DNA of 64,000 bases, taken from Coleophoma eucalyptorum (lineage: Eukaryota; Ascomycota; Leotiomycetes; Helotiales; Dermateaceae). Under the pieces are notes generated by a model. That model worked only from the letters and a program-made list of their open reading frames with translations. It made no database searches and was not told where the DNA came from. Made by a program: the position numbers and the translations under genes. Positions 36,919 to 49,116 of the stretch are shown in pieces (the stretch's first letter is position 1; every line of letters begins with the position of its first letter). The DNA is taken from NCBI GenBank assembly GCA_026120035.1, contig JALRME010000005.1:992001-1056000 (forward strand), written 5' to 3'.

Positions 36919-39653
36919 ATGGAGGCTCAAAGCCTACTATCCGAGTGTAACCAGTGCGGCAAGAAGTTCCAGAGAAAGGCACATCTCTTGCGCCACCAGC
37001 AACAGCGTATGCGATCCATATCGTGCATGCCCCAGTCATCTTTTGCTGACCTATTGCTGCAGATTCCGGCGACAGGCCCTACAGCTGTAAATTCTGCGCA
37101 AAAACATTCAAGCGCAGGTGAGTATCAGAACACTAAACAGACACGTCGTATGTCTGCTGACCATTTGCGATCTTCAGTGATGTTTTGCGCGATCATTTCA
37201 GCCGTTGCGAACGAAGGGGCAATTCCGCCATCCCGAATTCCTTGGAAAGAGGGCGCAAACGACACGCTTGCGACGAATGCTCGCGATTGAAGGTCAAATG
37301 CGACAACGAAGTGCCATGTCGGAAGTGTAGAGAGTTTGGACGGACATGTGTCAAGAGTCGGCCTTCCGGAGGAGGGGGCCCTTCTGGCGGAGGTGAGTGA
37401 CCACGGATATACATGTTGCAAAACACATTTTGACTGATTGCAGTAGTATCTAGCCCCGACGTTGAAGATGTTGCACCAGATCCTACGAACAGTCCGGAGA
37501 CTTCGGGCTCGGATAGGAACTCGATTGGCTTTCTGTTAAATTGTTCCACAGAGAGGGATTTCATGACGCGATTTCCTGAGTCTACAACTTTAAGCCCTCA
37601 TCCAAGAGCTGCCAACCTTGGTGCCGTAATGCCTGGGGTGAACGGTTACCACGCATTATCCAATGCTATTCCCAATGGCCTAAAAAGCGACGTAGCAAAT
37701 GGCATGGACAATGGAATATCACACGGGATGCCAAGAGTATTGTCTCATAGCATGCAACATGGCCTATCGGACGGAGGACCAACTGGGATATCCAATGGCA
37801 TGGGGAACAATCTCAATGCCGGAATCACTAATGGCATCGAGAATGGCCAAAACTATGAGATTTATGGAAACATGGAAGGAAATGTAGATTTGCTGTTAAG
37901 CAGCCTCGAATTCGAGTCATTTGAGAAAGCGACACATAATTGGCCAGGAATTCAGATGCCAGGAATTTTATGGTCAGGATCCAATTCTTTGTACATAGAC
38001 CGATCTGTGTTGGAACAGCGGGCCTCCGACATTCGACAAAATCTGTACCGGACAGCCGCATCTCAAGTTGGTCCGAATCTACCTCCGAAGGAAGTCGTTG
38101 AAGCAATCGAATATCTTTCAGCTGACAAGATTGCTGCATACATCAAGCTTTACTTTCAACATTGGCATAAACACGGCCCGATAGTTCACGAGCCGTCATT
38201 CAATCCTTGCATGGCTGCAGTTCCTCTAGTTCTTGTCTTAATGGCGCTGGGGGCAATGGTAAGCAACTTTCCACTTCAAGATTTCGTCATATGTAAAGTG
38301 ATCATAATCACCGAATTCACCACAATCGGGGGCAATCTTTACCAATGCCAGATTTTGTAGCTATTTCTGGTGGCTAATAATGCAGCAACAGTACTCCAAA
38401 GAGCCACACGAGGTTCAGAAGATCCAAGCGCTTCTTGATACTATCGAAACATATATCTACTCTCTCCCTGGCTTGAGTGAGGAATATGACCTTCCCGGAC
38501 GATTATATCCAAAGCCTGGAGATAACGCTACTCCAGAATGGCAACAGTATCAATTAGAAGAGATGCAGGGTGCATATCTGATGATTGTATTACAGTACTG
38601 GACTGGAACTGAGACCGCTCGAAAAAGAGTGCGGCAAGCACGCTTTACGCGGATTGTGGAAGTAGGTTTGAATATATATGTGCATGACCATAACTGATTT
38701 TGTTAGATTTATCGATACTTGGGAATGCATAGAGTACAGCATCCCATCAACTTTAGTATCACGGATGAGCATTCCTTCAGGATGTGGGTTAGGACAGAAG
38801 CATATATAAGGTTGGGGCATTAACGCGAGAACTTCTTAATACGGAACTAATGGTATTAGGACGGCTACGATTGCGATGATGCTTGATAATGCATTTGGAA
38901 TTTTTAATAATATTGTAAGTCAGAACCCGAACACTGGTTTCTATGAGATCTGATCTAACGCCACGTTCAGACCCCCCGATTACAGGTATGCATATGATTA
39001 CCCAAAGCGAGCAGAAAGCTTTTACGTCGCTTTCCTAACATCCAGTGACTGCAACAACTAACATTGCCACAGTGGTCAGAAATTGACCTACCATTCCCTA
39101 GTGAGGATAGGTTTTTCAATTTTGCCAGTTACGACGAGATGTTAGCCGATGGACGGTTTCCCACACCAAAACCAAAGATTAAAGACGCTTTTGCCATGCT
39201 CTTCTCAGCAGGGGAGAACTGGCAAGAAGATCTTCGACCTCTAAGGTCCGGCATCCTCAATGCAATGGACATGCAAATGCTGATGCACAGTACGTCCTCT
39301 ACGCTCCTCCCCTTGTAGCTACACAAACTAAGTCGGTTCACATAGTAAACTATACCTACTTCTGGACTCACACATTCGCATCACCCTTCTCAACCCTCCC
39401 GCACACTTCAATTCCCACACTGCTCGCACCTTTCAAGAGGGCCATGCAGAACTGGAAGCACATCTGGAACGAGATCAAATTTTCCATGCCGCTTGAGGAC
39501 TGGAACACTCTTGGCTTCCAACGGACTGCGGAAATATACTACGATGCTGTTAAGGCTATTATTCAGATTTTTGAGCGCCGTGAAGGCTGTTTTCCTTATA
39601 TCCCAAGTGATTGTGAGAAGGGAAGTCATCTAAGGCTTTTGTTGAGCTTCTGA
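36919..39653 (+). CDS. Dual C2H2 plus Zn2Cys6 zinc-finger transcription factor
   Basis: Predicted 713 aa from ten exons: 36919-37006, 37063-37117, 37178-37392, 37444-38258, 38392-38661, 38707-38810, 38860-38914, 38971-38985, 39073-39289, 39346-39653. The N-terminus has a C2H2 finger (C10, C13, H26, H30), a second C2HC finger (C38, C41, H54, C58), and then a Zn2Cys6 cluster (C79, C82, C89, C95, C98, C105; CDECSRLKVKCDN). A Gly/Asn/Met-rich repeat region follows. From about residue 240 there is a fungal transcription-factor regulatory domain (PF04082-like), with the landmark LGAMYSKEP rebuilt at the exon 4/5 junction. Exon 8 is a 15-nt microexon encoding TPRLQ, required to reach WSEIDLPFP. It should be a nuclear DNA-binding regulator with unknown targets. 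It sits 0.9 kb from the GlcNAc cluster, converging on the deaminase gene. Confidence 0.9.
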
Positions 39654-40552
39654 TTCAGAGATGGATGGATAATAAATGGGCGATACCTGGACGGGAAGGA
39701 AATCGGGAGTTTTGGTGGGCAGGACTGGATTATTGGATAGGCCGGATTTAATGATCGGGGTGAAAGTCTTGGTTCTCAAGTATACGTTGGTTGCACCATA
39801 GATTTGGCGTTTGGGTAACATTCCTGGGATTACCTCATCTCCCATTTTATGCTTGGTACCTCTCATCTCTTGCTCTAATAGTCCTTATTTACCTTCCTAT
39901 TAATATCCACAGACGAACGTCTGCCTTTCCTCTCTGAATGTTTCACTCTCTACTACTTATAAAGCATCTCTGCAGGCTCAATATTGCTCGAGAGGTGAGA
40001 AGTGGATGGCGTATCTAAGTCGTACCTTGAGTGGTCTTCTTTAGCAGGTTCATTAGTTTGGTCTTCATCCGCCGTTTGGCAGCAGCGACGGGATTTTGAC
40101 CGTGACCCAACGAGGAGCGGACTTTATATGCCCCAAATTCACCTTGAAGACTAGCACCACAACGCTTGCTTACGTCCACGAGGAAGACCGGTACGGTTTG
40201 ACATGTACTGAAGTGCAGCATTTCCTTTTTTAATTTTTTTCTCTCTTTCTTATTAACACAGCAGCAAAAAAAGTAAAGTGAAAAAAAATGCAAGAGTTCA
40301 TCGCTAGCAGAAACGCATCGTCTGAAATCATGGTTTGAAATCATAGTTGGAAAAAAAAAGAGCCATCGCAACTTTCTCTCATCCTCTTGCAAGTCGCAAG
40401 ATGTGGATAAGAGAACAGAAAATAAAAGCTAGTAAGCTTGTCAAGATCATCATCTCCTTCATCCCCCCCATACCTGCCCATGCCAGTGTATCACTCCCAA
40501 CCAATAAACCCTATGAAAACCCAACCTTCATCCATATCTCTTGTCTACACGC
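39654..40552. other. Convergent intergenic region, regulator to deaminase
   Basis: Spacer between converging genes with several A/T homopolymer runs around 40210-40365. It presumably contains both 3' UTRs. Open frames on the minus strand (40015-40392) show no domain. Confidence 0.5.
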
Positions 40553-41831
40553 TTACGCACTAACTTGACTAGCTGCAAGCCCCCGGCCCTCAAATCGATC
40601 GAATGGGACATCGCCGTCTCTAAATTCGGGGATCCGCGAGCTCATGTTGTCCATTACGAGCTCAGGGGTATGACTTCTAACGGGGTATTCGGTTGCTGGG
40701 GCGTTTAGCAGCATGTTAGTTGTGGGTTTGGGGCTGAGGATTGAGGGGCTGTTGGGCTCAGGGAGAGAAGACTGCGAGTGAAGTTCTGAGAGGGCCTTGG
40801 TTTGGAGACTGGGTTGTTGAGGCTTTGATTTGGTCGCAATTTGGGCAGCGTCACTGTGAGCGGCGGTGTTGCGCGGTCCAGTGCGTGCGGCGGAGGGGAG
40901 GATTTGTTCGAAGCCTTGCGAGGCAGCTACTTGTTCAATGGACTTGAAATACTGTAAAGCATTGGTTAATAGGGAGTTTTGGCGGCGATATTTGGGGATG
41001 GGAAGATATGTACCTTGACGGTCTTGACTTGTAGCTCAAGGGTTGCATCTTCGTCAACTACAATCATAGGATGTGGATGTAATTGTAGACTTGACAAAGT
41101 CCACATGTGGTTGACACCTCCCTCAATACATCTTTGCAGAGCCAGAGCTTTGTGTGCACCGGTAATAATAATCACAACTTCTCTCGCCTCTAGTACAGTC
41201 TGCACACCCACCGTCAAAGCCATCTTTGGGACTTTATCTAGATCATTGCCAAAAAATCGCGAGTTGGCAATGATGGTGTCATATGCCAAAGTCTTAACTC
41301 GGGTACGCGATGCAAGCGAGGAGCCTGGCTCGTTGAAGGCGATATGCCCATCGGGACCAATGCCACCCAGGAACAAGTCAATGCCACCCACGGACTTGAT
41401 CTTGCGCTCATAAGCGACGCACTCGGCTTCCAGGTCTGGCGCATTACCGTTCAGGATGTTGATATTGGATGGGTGCACGTTGACATGAGAGAAGAAGTGC
41501 TTGTACATGAATGTGTGATAGGATTCAGGGTGCTCGCGGGGAATGCCAATATATTCGTCCATGTTGAAGGTGACGACATTTTCAAAGGATATCTCGCCAG
41601 CCTTGTACTTCTCCACGAGGATCTTGTAGATGCCAATAGGACTAGAGCCGGTTGGGAGACCCAGCACGAATGGGTGTTCTGCAGTTGGTGCGAAGGCCTT
41701 GATACGATCTGCATGAAGATGTGAGTATGATTTTTATGTATAGCTGTCGCGGGTGTTGGCATCTTACCAATGATGTATTTGGCGATGTATGACGCAGCTG
41801 AGGCCGGGTCGTCGCGAATGATAAGCCTCAT
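40553..41831 (-). CDS. dam1: Glucosamine-6-phosphate deaminase with C-terminal extension
   Basis: Predicted 385 aa from exons 41831-41768, 41708-41014 and 40951-40553 (minus strand). It converts glucosamine-6-phosphate to fructose-6-phosphate plus ammonia, the last step of GlcNAc catabolism. NagB landmarks are [13 protein letters not shown], catalytic Asp72 in FNMDEY, and [14 protein letters not shown] with the active-site His and Glu. The core ends VKTVK-YFKSIEQ across the last intron, matching where bacterial NagB ends (about 266 aa). A further polar Ser/Pro-rich tail of about 115 residues follows, ending [11 protein letters not shown]. The exact stop depends on the 62-nt intron 40952-41013. 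The first ATG in frame is 41831, since upstream codons lack one. It is head-to-head with the hexokinase gene, 2.1 kb away. Probably cytosolic and induced with the cluster. Confidence 0.95.
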
Positions 41832-43922
41832 CTTGAACAACGGTAACAGTGATTTGATTTGTAGTGTTTAGTTAAACTGGCAGAAGGATGGCTTAGGAAG
41901 AAGAAGGTGAAGGGGGCAAAGATAAGAAGGGTACAATGTACTTGGGCTGTTTTTTGAGTGATGTAAGGTGTATGGAAGGAGAGTCAAGAGGCAAGGCAAG
42001 AGGAAAAAAAAGATGATGAAGCTCAAATTCAAGCTCACGTTCACGCTCACCTAGGCCCAGCTCCAAGACACGTACCGGCGAAATGGCCGGGTTATCGGGG
42101 TGGAATGTGCGGTGGGACAGCCGTTGATTTGAGGTTGTACCCGTATGGAACGTCACGGTCGTTGAGACAAGCACCCCACCATTGCTGGTTGACGGACCCG
42201 ACAAACCTACAAGACACCACTTGCTGGAGCAAGGCCGGCCGGAGGCGAAGGAAGCGATAGAGCAGGCTCAATCACAGCCTTGACCGGTGATCCGGTGATG
42301 ATGAATGGATATCCATCTTTGGGTTGGAGCATCAGCGCAGAGGGTGCATGCATAGAGGAAAGACAAGAGCAAAACGGAAGCACGCAAGCATGTCGAGACC
42401 ATTCAGGAGAGCAGATGTTGCATCGGTTCGTCAGAGTGACTTGCAACGTCAATGATAGCGACAGCCAGGTCCAGTCCAGCATCCGCCCCAAGCGATGTGA
42501 CTGGCATTGGCATCCCAAGCGACTGGGCTGGGCCAGACCCGTACAGAGCAATACCGTAATAGCACAATAAACCACAATTACAATCGACAACCGCACACTC
42601 CATTCATTATCGGGGCAGAAGAGATAGGGCAGGGGAAGGGCAGAGAACGACAAGACCAGACAGCCCGGGACTGGGTAGAAAGACGGGGTTCTGCACTGCA
42701 CAGCAAGTATCCAGCCCTATGCAAATGGCATCGATAATGGCCCTGCACAAGCGTGACATACTTACGGTAGGTAATTCTACCTTCTTGTACCTCTCCATCG
42801 CAAAGTTGTCTCCATCCAAGTCTCCATCCATATCCACATCCACATCCACATCTTCATGCACAGGTCCAATGCCGCCAACACAACGTGATACTGTACCCAC
42901 CCATGATGGCCACTGCGGCAGCCACAACACACTACTTAGCTAAGCAGCACCGTCGCCTCACCACCTTCCGACCCGAGTCTCAATCCGTATCGGGACTGCA
43001 ACGTTACAGAAACCATCCATATCCATTTTGCTGCTCATTTGCAACGGAACGAGTAACCTCGCTCCAGCCCACCTCTCCACTCCCATTGAAGAATTTGCGC
43101 AATGCTGCCTTTGCTTTCGTGGTAGCGGTAGCGGTAGGGTGCGATCACATACGCAGCCCGCTGCGCTCTTAGATCTCCTCTATACGATGTGCCCTTTGGC
43201 GAATGGAACCCGCCCATACCAAGACTGAATCCGAAAGCAGACCAGGGACATCAACCCACTCTTTTAGGAACACGTCAAGGTAACTACTGATCTCGCTCCT
43301 CTGTCTTAAGACCATGTTACGAATTGCATTGGCAAATCCTGAGCCAGACGGCTTTTTGTCCTATCGTGTGCCGCTGTTTGCTCTGCTTGTTTTCGCCTGT
43401 GTCCCAGCGCCTCCCCCTTGAACAATCTCAATATACCGTGCGCGTATAGAGCTGCCATTATCTGTTCTGACTGAAGCCAACACCCGGCATTCCTTCCATT
43501 GGCCATCCGGCTCCATTTACACGACGGTACCCGAGGATTTTCTATTGTTACAGGCAACATAGAGGGACAGAGCCAGACGGGGCCAAGATTCCTGGTCGGG
43601 CCAAAGGCACGGAAGCCCGTAAAGACGAGACGAAGACGGCATCTCAACATCAGCAACAACATCCACCTTCCTCCCCCATCCCTTCTTGATTCCACCTTGG
43701 TCTCCATCAAAGCTCAGATCTCTCGCTACGGAAGTCTGCTACCTTACGGTAGTAACCAGCACCACCCAAACCATTCTTTTTACCTCATCTCACATTGCTC
43801 CTCGTATGTCTCTTCCGCTGTTCAATGGCCGAGAATTTTCCTGGGTCCCATCCATCACGCCTTACTAGCCGCGCCTGGTAGCGCGTCCTATATGTATTCT
43901 ACATGTATCACCCCTTGATGAC
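41832..43922. other. Divergent 2.1-kb promoter region between deaminase and hexokinase
   Basis: No convincing gene. Several frames of 60-160 codons are open on both strands, but none has a domain and most start without ATG. A TCCACA-type hexanucleotide repeat lies around 42825-42855, and a GGTAGC repeat near 43120-43137. The position between two pathway genes makes it a likely shared control region. Confidence 0.5.
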
Positions 43923-45688
43923 ATGCAGCCGTTCAAAGCTGCAATGCTCAGCGTACGGGAGGCTTTCTACGCCGCCTTTTTAAGGTCTCTGCTGCGTACC
44001 AAGTCTCTGCTCCAAACCATTCTCAACATCTGGATAGCGCCCCGGAAGACGACCAAAGAGCCTGACGCCCAGCCGGAGGGGAGCAACACCGACGATGCTG
44101 TCGTGGTGCTATCCAAGGCCCCACTGAGGGAAGTTGCTGACTTCGTAGATGAGGTTGCGAGGTTGTTTCGCGATCCGACCAGTCGCCAAAATCTGGTAGC
44201 CTTGTCAGATGGGCTGAAAATACAATTCGAGGAGTGTCTGGTGGATAATGCACTATGCATGCTACCATCATATCAACACCAATTACCCACCGGAGAAGAA
44301 TGTGGGACTTATCTTGCTCTGGATGTTGGAGGTTCGACCTTTAGAGTGGCATTGATTGAACTAGCTGGACGAGAATCTGAGTCGAAAGTCGTGAGGCAAT
44401 GCACCACCAAGATTGATGCAACGACCAAGAAGCTTCAAGGTGTGGCTTTCTTTGACTGGATGGCCGATAGAATTAAAGAGACACTTTCGGAAGAATCTGA
44501 AAGTCATGACATGAGCTCAGCACCTTTACCTATGGGCCTTGCATGGTCGTTTCCGATTGAGTATGTGACAGAACCTCTTCTACCCGGATCAAATCAGCTG
44601 ATGACTTTAGACAAACATCACTACGAAGTGGACTTTTACTAGGCATGGGCAAGAACTTTATGGCTGCACATGGTATCATTGGACAAGACCTAGGAGATCT
44701 GATCCAGTCTGCATGCTCTAGGAAGGTAAATCACACCAAGCCGACTATATCTATAGACTATACTAATGACGGGCAAAGAACCTTAATGTCTCCCTTCAGG
44801 CAATTGTCAACGATAGTTCTGCCTGTCTTCTCGCATCGGCATTCGCATCTCATACATCGCCAACCCGGCTATCCCTAATCCTGGGTACCGGTTGCAATGC
44901 TGCCATCCACCTCCCAGTATCGTCTTTCTCGCCACAGAAATTCGGCATCCGTCCGTCATCATGGCACTCGGCAGCAACCCATGTTATTGTCAACACTGAG
45001 CTCTCCATGTTTGGCAGACGCCATCTTCCCTTCACCCGATGGGACCGTCAACTTCTTGTAAAGCATCCACGTCCTGACTTCCAACCCTTGGAGTATTTTG
45101 TCGCTGGTGGATACCTCGGTGAAATTGTGAGGTTAGTTCTCGTTGAAGCCATCGAGACAACAGGCATCTTTGGTGGTGTCGTACCCATCGGCTTAGACAA
45201 ACCATACTCTCTTGACACCGAAACATTATCAAATATCGAAAGGTAAGCCTTCGCCTTTCCGTCCCCTTATATGCGAAAAGCTAACGAAACAAAGCGATAC
45301 AACAACTAACTTAACCCCATCCCTCAAACTTTTTACAACTCTCTACCCCACAAGCTACGCATACACTCATACGGACCTCACCATCCTCCGTACCATCTCC
45401 AGCCACATCATCCACCGCGCAACAGCCATGATAGCCACCGGCCTCTATACACTTTACCTCCTTCGCCCACCCACTTCCTCCAATACCCCCGAGAAGATGC
45501 AAATCGCCTACAATGGCTCCGTGATGGAGCAATACCCGGGCTTCAAAGAGCTTACGCAACACCATCTCGAGCTCCTGGTCGGTTCCAAGGACGTTTTGAA
45601 CCTAGTAGCTGCCAATGATAGCTCACTGCTTGGTGCTGCTGTTGCGGTAGCTTGTCTAGAACCCGAGGAGGTGATCAAGGATTTGTAG
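43923..45688 (+). CDS. hxk3: Divergent hexokinase, probable N-acetylglucosamine kinase
   Basis: Predicted 536 aa from exons 43923-44560, 44611-44725, 44779-45242 and 45295-45688. It belongs to the hexokinase fold, but its motifs depart from the glucose enzymes. The phosphate-1 loop reads LALDVGGSTFRVAL (usually LDLGGTNFRV). The sugar loop is LAWSFPIEQTSLRSG, restored by splicing. The phosphate-2 loop is LILGTGCNAAI, and NTELSMFG replaces NTEWGAF. The NDSSA aspartate (catalytic base) is present at the exon 2/3 junction. Such changes are typical of the GlcNAc kinases placed in fungal GlcNAc clusters (Trichoderma HXK3, Candida NAG5), and the neighbours support phosphorylation of GlcNAc at O6. 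The N-terminal 40 residues are hydrophobic and amphipathic and may be a membrane or mitochondrial-surface anchor. The intron 2 acceptor at 44778 was chosen because it yields NLNVSLQAIVNDSSA. Confidence 0.9.
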
Positions 45689-46768
45689 GGTTTGGTTTTG
45701 GATTTGAAGGGATCGGAGGTTGGGATTTATAGATCTACCCTACTCTGGTAGAATCTCCCTAGAAGGCCCGAGGGCACATAGATGGACGGTGGCCCGGATG
45801 GGAAGACTATGATTTTGACTATAGACACTTCCCCATTATTTACTTATCATTTTTTCTGAGCATTTCTCTGGCGTTGGGGAAGATTAGGGATGTTGAAGGG
45901 AGCGAGAAGCAATATAATGAATGGAGACTTTCCAATCGGAATTTTCGAACTTCTGAAGAGCCAGATAGAAAATCAAATGCATATAAATAACTTACCTACC
46001 TTACACATGTCTCTATCCAATGCTGACACGCTACAAGGATTGCTATGTTCAGCCTTGATCTAACTGGATGATGTCTAATTTCCTCGGGACACTTTAATAT
46101 TATGTGAGCGTAGCTTCATAAGATAAAGTAAGTACGATGCTGTGAACTTAAGCATTGCTTGGATATCAAAATGGTATAAGGTATACAGTATGAGCTAATA
46201 TAGCGCAACCATGGCAAAAATGAAGCCTTGAAGCTAATCTAAATATCACCTCCGAATCCCACCCGAGACGCTTAGGATTCTTTCAGATCCGTCAGCTCTA
46301 ACCTACAATCCCTTCCATCGACAGCACCTCATAATAGCCGTCAACTTATTCGTAGCTGATCTCCCACTATCTATGCTTTGGGTATACTGTACTGTGAGCC
46401 ATACCCGTCTCAATACACGGATATGGCACAGGTAAGCAGGCACAACAATCCTGGGCCACACCATACTATTGGTTATTCTCTTGGCCCTGTTTGCTTGTGA
46501 GTAGTACTCAATTGCGATACGGTAGCCATATGTGAGTGCAGAATGGGTTGCTTGACCCGCTTGCCTGCTTACTCTCCACGTTTAAATATGCAAGTATGCT
46601 GCTAGTCATCTGCAGAAAAGTAACGTTTCGTTTTGTTCTTGACCTGGGCAGCTTTCAGATCCGGAGGCATGATCGTGTGGTGAACAACATGTGGGCGATA
46701 GATGGCGTCAACGGGTGGCATCCTGATGAAGTTAATATTCGTACGGGGTATTTGGACTGTAGAAAAGT
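45689..46768. other. Convergent intergenic region, hexokinase to NDT80-like gene
   Basis: AT-rich in the first 500 bases. No gene seen. Open frames at 46536-46877 overlap the end of the NDT80-like gene on the opposite strand. Confidence 0.5.
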
Positions 46769-48370
46769 TCACCAATCATCAAGACTCATTGGAAAGTATT
46801 CATATAAAAGATCGGCAGACTCTACAGGGCTGGAGACGGCCTTGCGACTTAGTTGTGGCGATGTTGGAGGTCCATGACGAATGGAACCTCCCTTGACTCG
46901 TGAAGAGTCTTCATCAGCTAGTGAGAGATCAATTGGCGCTGTTGTTCGTACTGATTTTGTATCGAGCGGCTCGTTCTTCCACTTCGTCTTGGGTACTGGT
47001 GGCCGTGGGTTTGAGTATAAGGATATGATATGCTTCTTTGTCTGTCGAGAGGTGTCCGCAGCTACAGGTGCAGAGTTTGTCCAATCCGGCAGCTCCATGG
47101 GTATCTGCTAGAGTTAGGATTTTACTGTGGGGGAACAAGTAATACTGGGCAGTTGACGATTGCTACAAAGAGCGACGGCATACGGCCACAGCGGGGATTG
47201 AAAACATACCTGTTGGCTTCCAGGATTATTGAGTCCATTCTGAGCATAATATCGATATGCTTGATTTGAGTCTGTCTTCACAGGTGTCTGACCCGCATCA
47301 CTCATCGTCCTGGACTTGGACTCGATTTTCCTCTCATTCAAAGGCACGTCCTTCCTACTATCAAAGTTCCTGGGACTTCTACCTCTTACTATGATTGGCC
47401 CGGATTGAATTTCAGCCAGTTTCACACTCTCTCCCGCCGCAGAAGTTGCCATCAGGTTGATTTGGATCACATAATGTTGTTGTAATCCCTTTCTTCTTCC
47501 ATTGTTGGCTGTTGCATGCTTGAACTGGAGGCGCTTCCACGCTATTGGTATGGAAACACAGCTGGGATCTAGTTCTGGGCTCATGCTCAGATCCAACGGC
47601 CATTTCGGCGGTGCAGCACCAGCTTTATCCTCAGAAGATGCAATAGTCGAGGTCTTCCAAGGCACGGAAATAATCTCTGTCGCTTTCCCCTCTATCGACT
47701 CCAATGCCGAAATGGTCGCTTGAAGATCATAGAGCGGTACTTGCTGACCCTGCTCATTCAACATATGCGAGATCGTCCTTGACAAAGTTACCGTCCCAGA
47801 AATTTGGAAGAGATTCCTCCGATAACAAGTCAACTCCAAAGGTCTCCCAGCGTTCTCACCGCCAAACACATCCTCAGCGACGAAAAACATGCCGTACAAC
47901 TCCGCAGACATAGTAGGCCAAGTCTGGCCAGTCTCGTCCAGCACCGGCACTTTCATGATCGGGGCGCCAAATCCCAGCATCTTGTTATCCAGATCATTCT
48001 GGTTGGTGTCGCCATTATCGGCGTTGGTTTGGTCATCTACTAGACTCTCGAAAGGGGCGGACTGGTAGGAGAAAGGGTCTTCAAATGTCGTGGAGAAGGC
48101 ATCGGAGAGCTCGTACGACGGGGTAAACGGTAGGGAAGGCAGTCCATGATTCTGCACGTCGTCGCTGTAGATTGAGACTCGGTCAGTAGATTATTTGGAG
48201 AATACGATGCGCAAGATAATTCCTTACAGCAGTGAGTCGCCATCAAAGCTCAGATCGTGGTCGAAGGCGTCCATGCCGATGCCCATGATCGTGTGGGATG
48301 GGGTTTCCGAGGCAGACAGTCGCAGAACATCGTTTGGCGCAGCCATAGTTATTGTCTTGTAATCTGCCAT
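46769..48370 (-). CDS. ron1: NDT80-like transcription factor, RON1-type regulator of GlcNAc catabolism
   Basis: Predicted 478 aa from exons 48370-48228, 48164-47210 and 47107-46769 (minus strand). The NDT80/PhoG DNA-binding domain spans roughly residues 105-320, beginning near GFGAPIMKVPVLDETGQTWP and including FFVAEDVFGG, ELTCYRRNLFQISG and the later basic patch RGRSPRNFDSRKD. The C-terminus ends YEYFPMSLDDW, an ending shared with NDT80-like proteins such as XprG/VIB-1. In Trichoderma reesei the NDT80-like protein RON1 lies within the GlcNAc cluster and is needed for its expression. The matching gene content here supports the same role, though distinguishing RON1 from other NDT80 paralogues needs a tree. 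The first ATG in frame is 48370 (MADYKTIT). A second ATG eight codons on is an alternative start. Confidence 0.9.
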
Positions 48371-49116
48371 AATCCCATGGCGATCGCGGGCGGAAGCTGT
48401 CGTAAAATCAATTATGTGCAGTTCGAAGCCATACAAGAACTTTGCCTCGCTCTCGCCGAAATTTCCTTTTTTGCTTCTGCTGCAGCTGGTGGTGAGAAGC
48501 TGAGCTTCTGGTCAATCGCTATCGTGTTTGCGAGGACTTGGGCAAGCCGGACGAGCAAGCCGTTGCCTCGATTGTTATCGCCGACCGTCATTGGTGTGAC
48601 TTCGGCAGGCTCAGGGATCATACTGCGAAAAGTGGAGGGCCCCTCTCACCCCCCCCCCAACTTGCCCTTGGGCGTGGGAGAAGGGAAATTGCTGGGTATA
48701 ATCTCTAACGATAAGGCAAGTTACCCCTTATGCATATGAGCTATGGGAAGTAAGTAGTCTTCTAGAAGACCATTTTGAAGACCAATGGTGCACGCCTTTC
48801 CCCTTGCAATCTCGAATTGCATGCAACTTTGTCGCCGAGGAGCTACTATGCTTTTCGAGCTCGCGGCGAGTGAGAGCAACCGTGACGAGAAAGGCATGGC
48901 GTGTGGGGCCACCCGGCAGCCCTTCACTGATAACATGTGAGGCAAATCCAAACATCACGAGTATTCATATCAAGAGACAATTGTTTTTTGGCGGAGCAAG
49001 GTAGGTAGTTAATCCTTCTTAAATATATTGCAATAAAATAACTTCCCTCCTTATCATTACCCCAAGTTTACATTCAACCACTGTAACACGTGTTAGTCGC
49101 AAGACAATTTTCCTAC
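48371..49116. other. Promoter region of the NDT80-like gene
   Basis: Lies between the 3' end of the GH3-GNAT gene and the start of the NDT80-like gene, both on the minus strand. It contains a C-tract near 48649-48658. No gene seen. Confidence 0.5.

Noticed and set aside
41451..41840. Overlapping open frames on both strands inside the deaminase gene
   Set aside because: They are shadows of the deaminase exons and their 59-nt intron.
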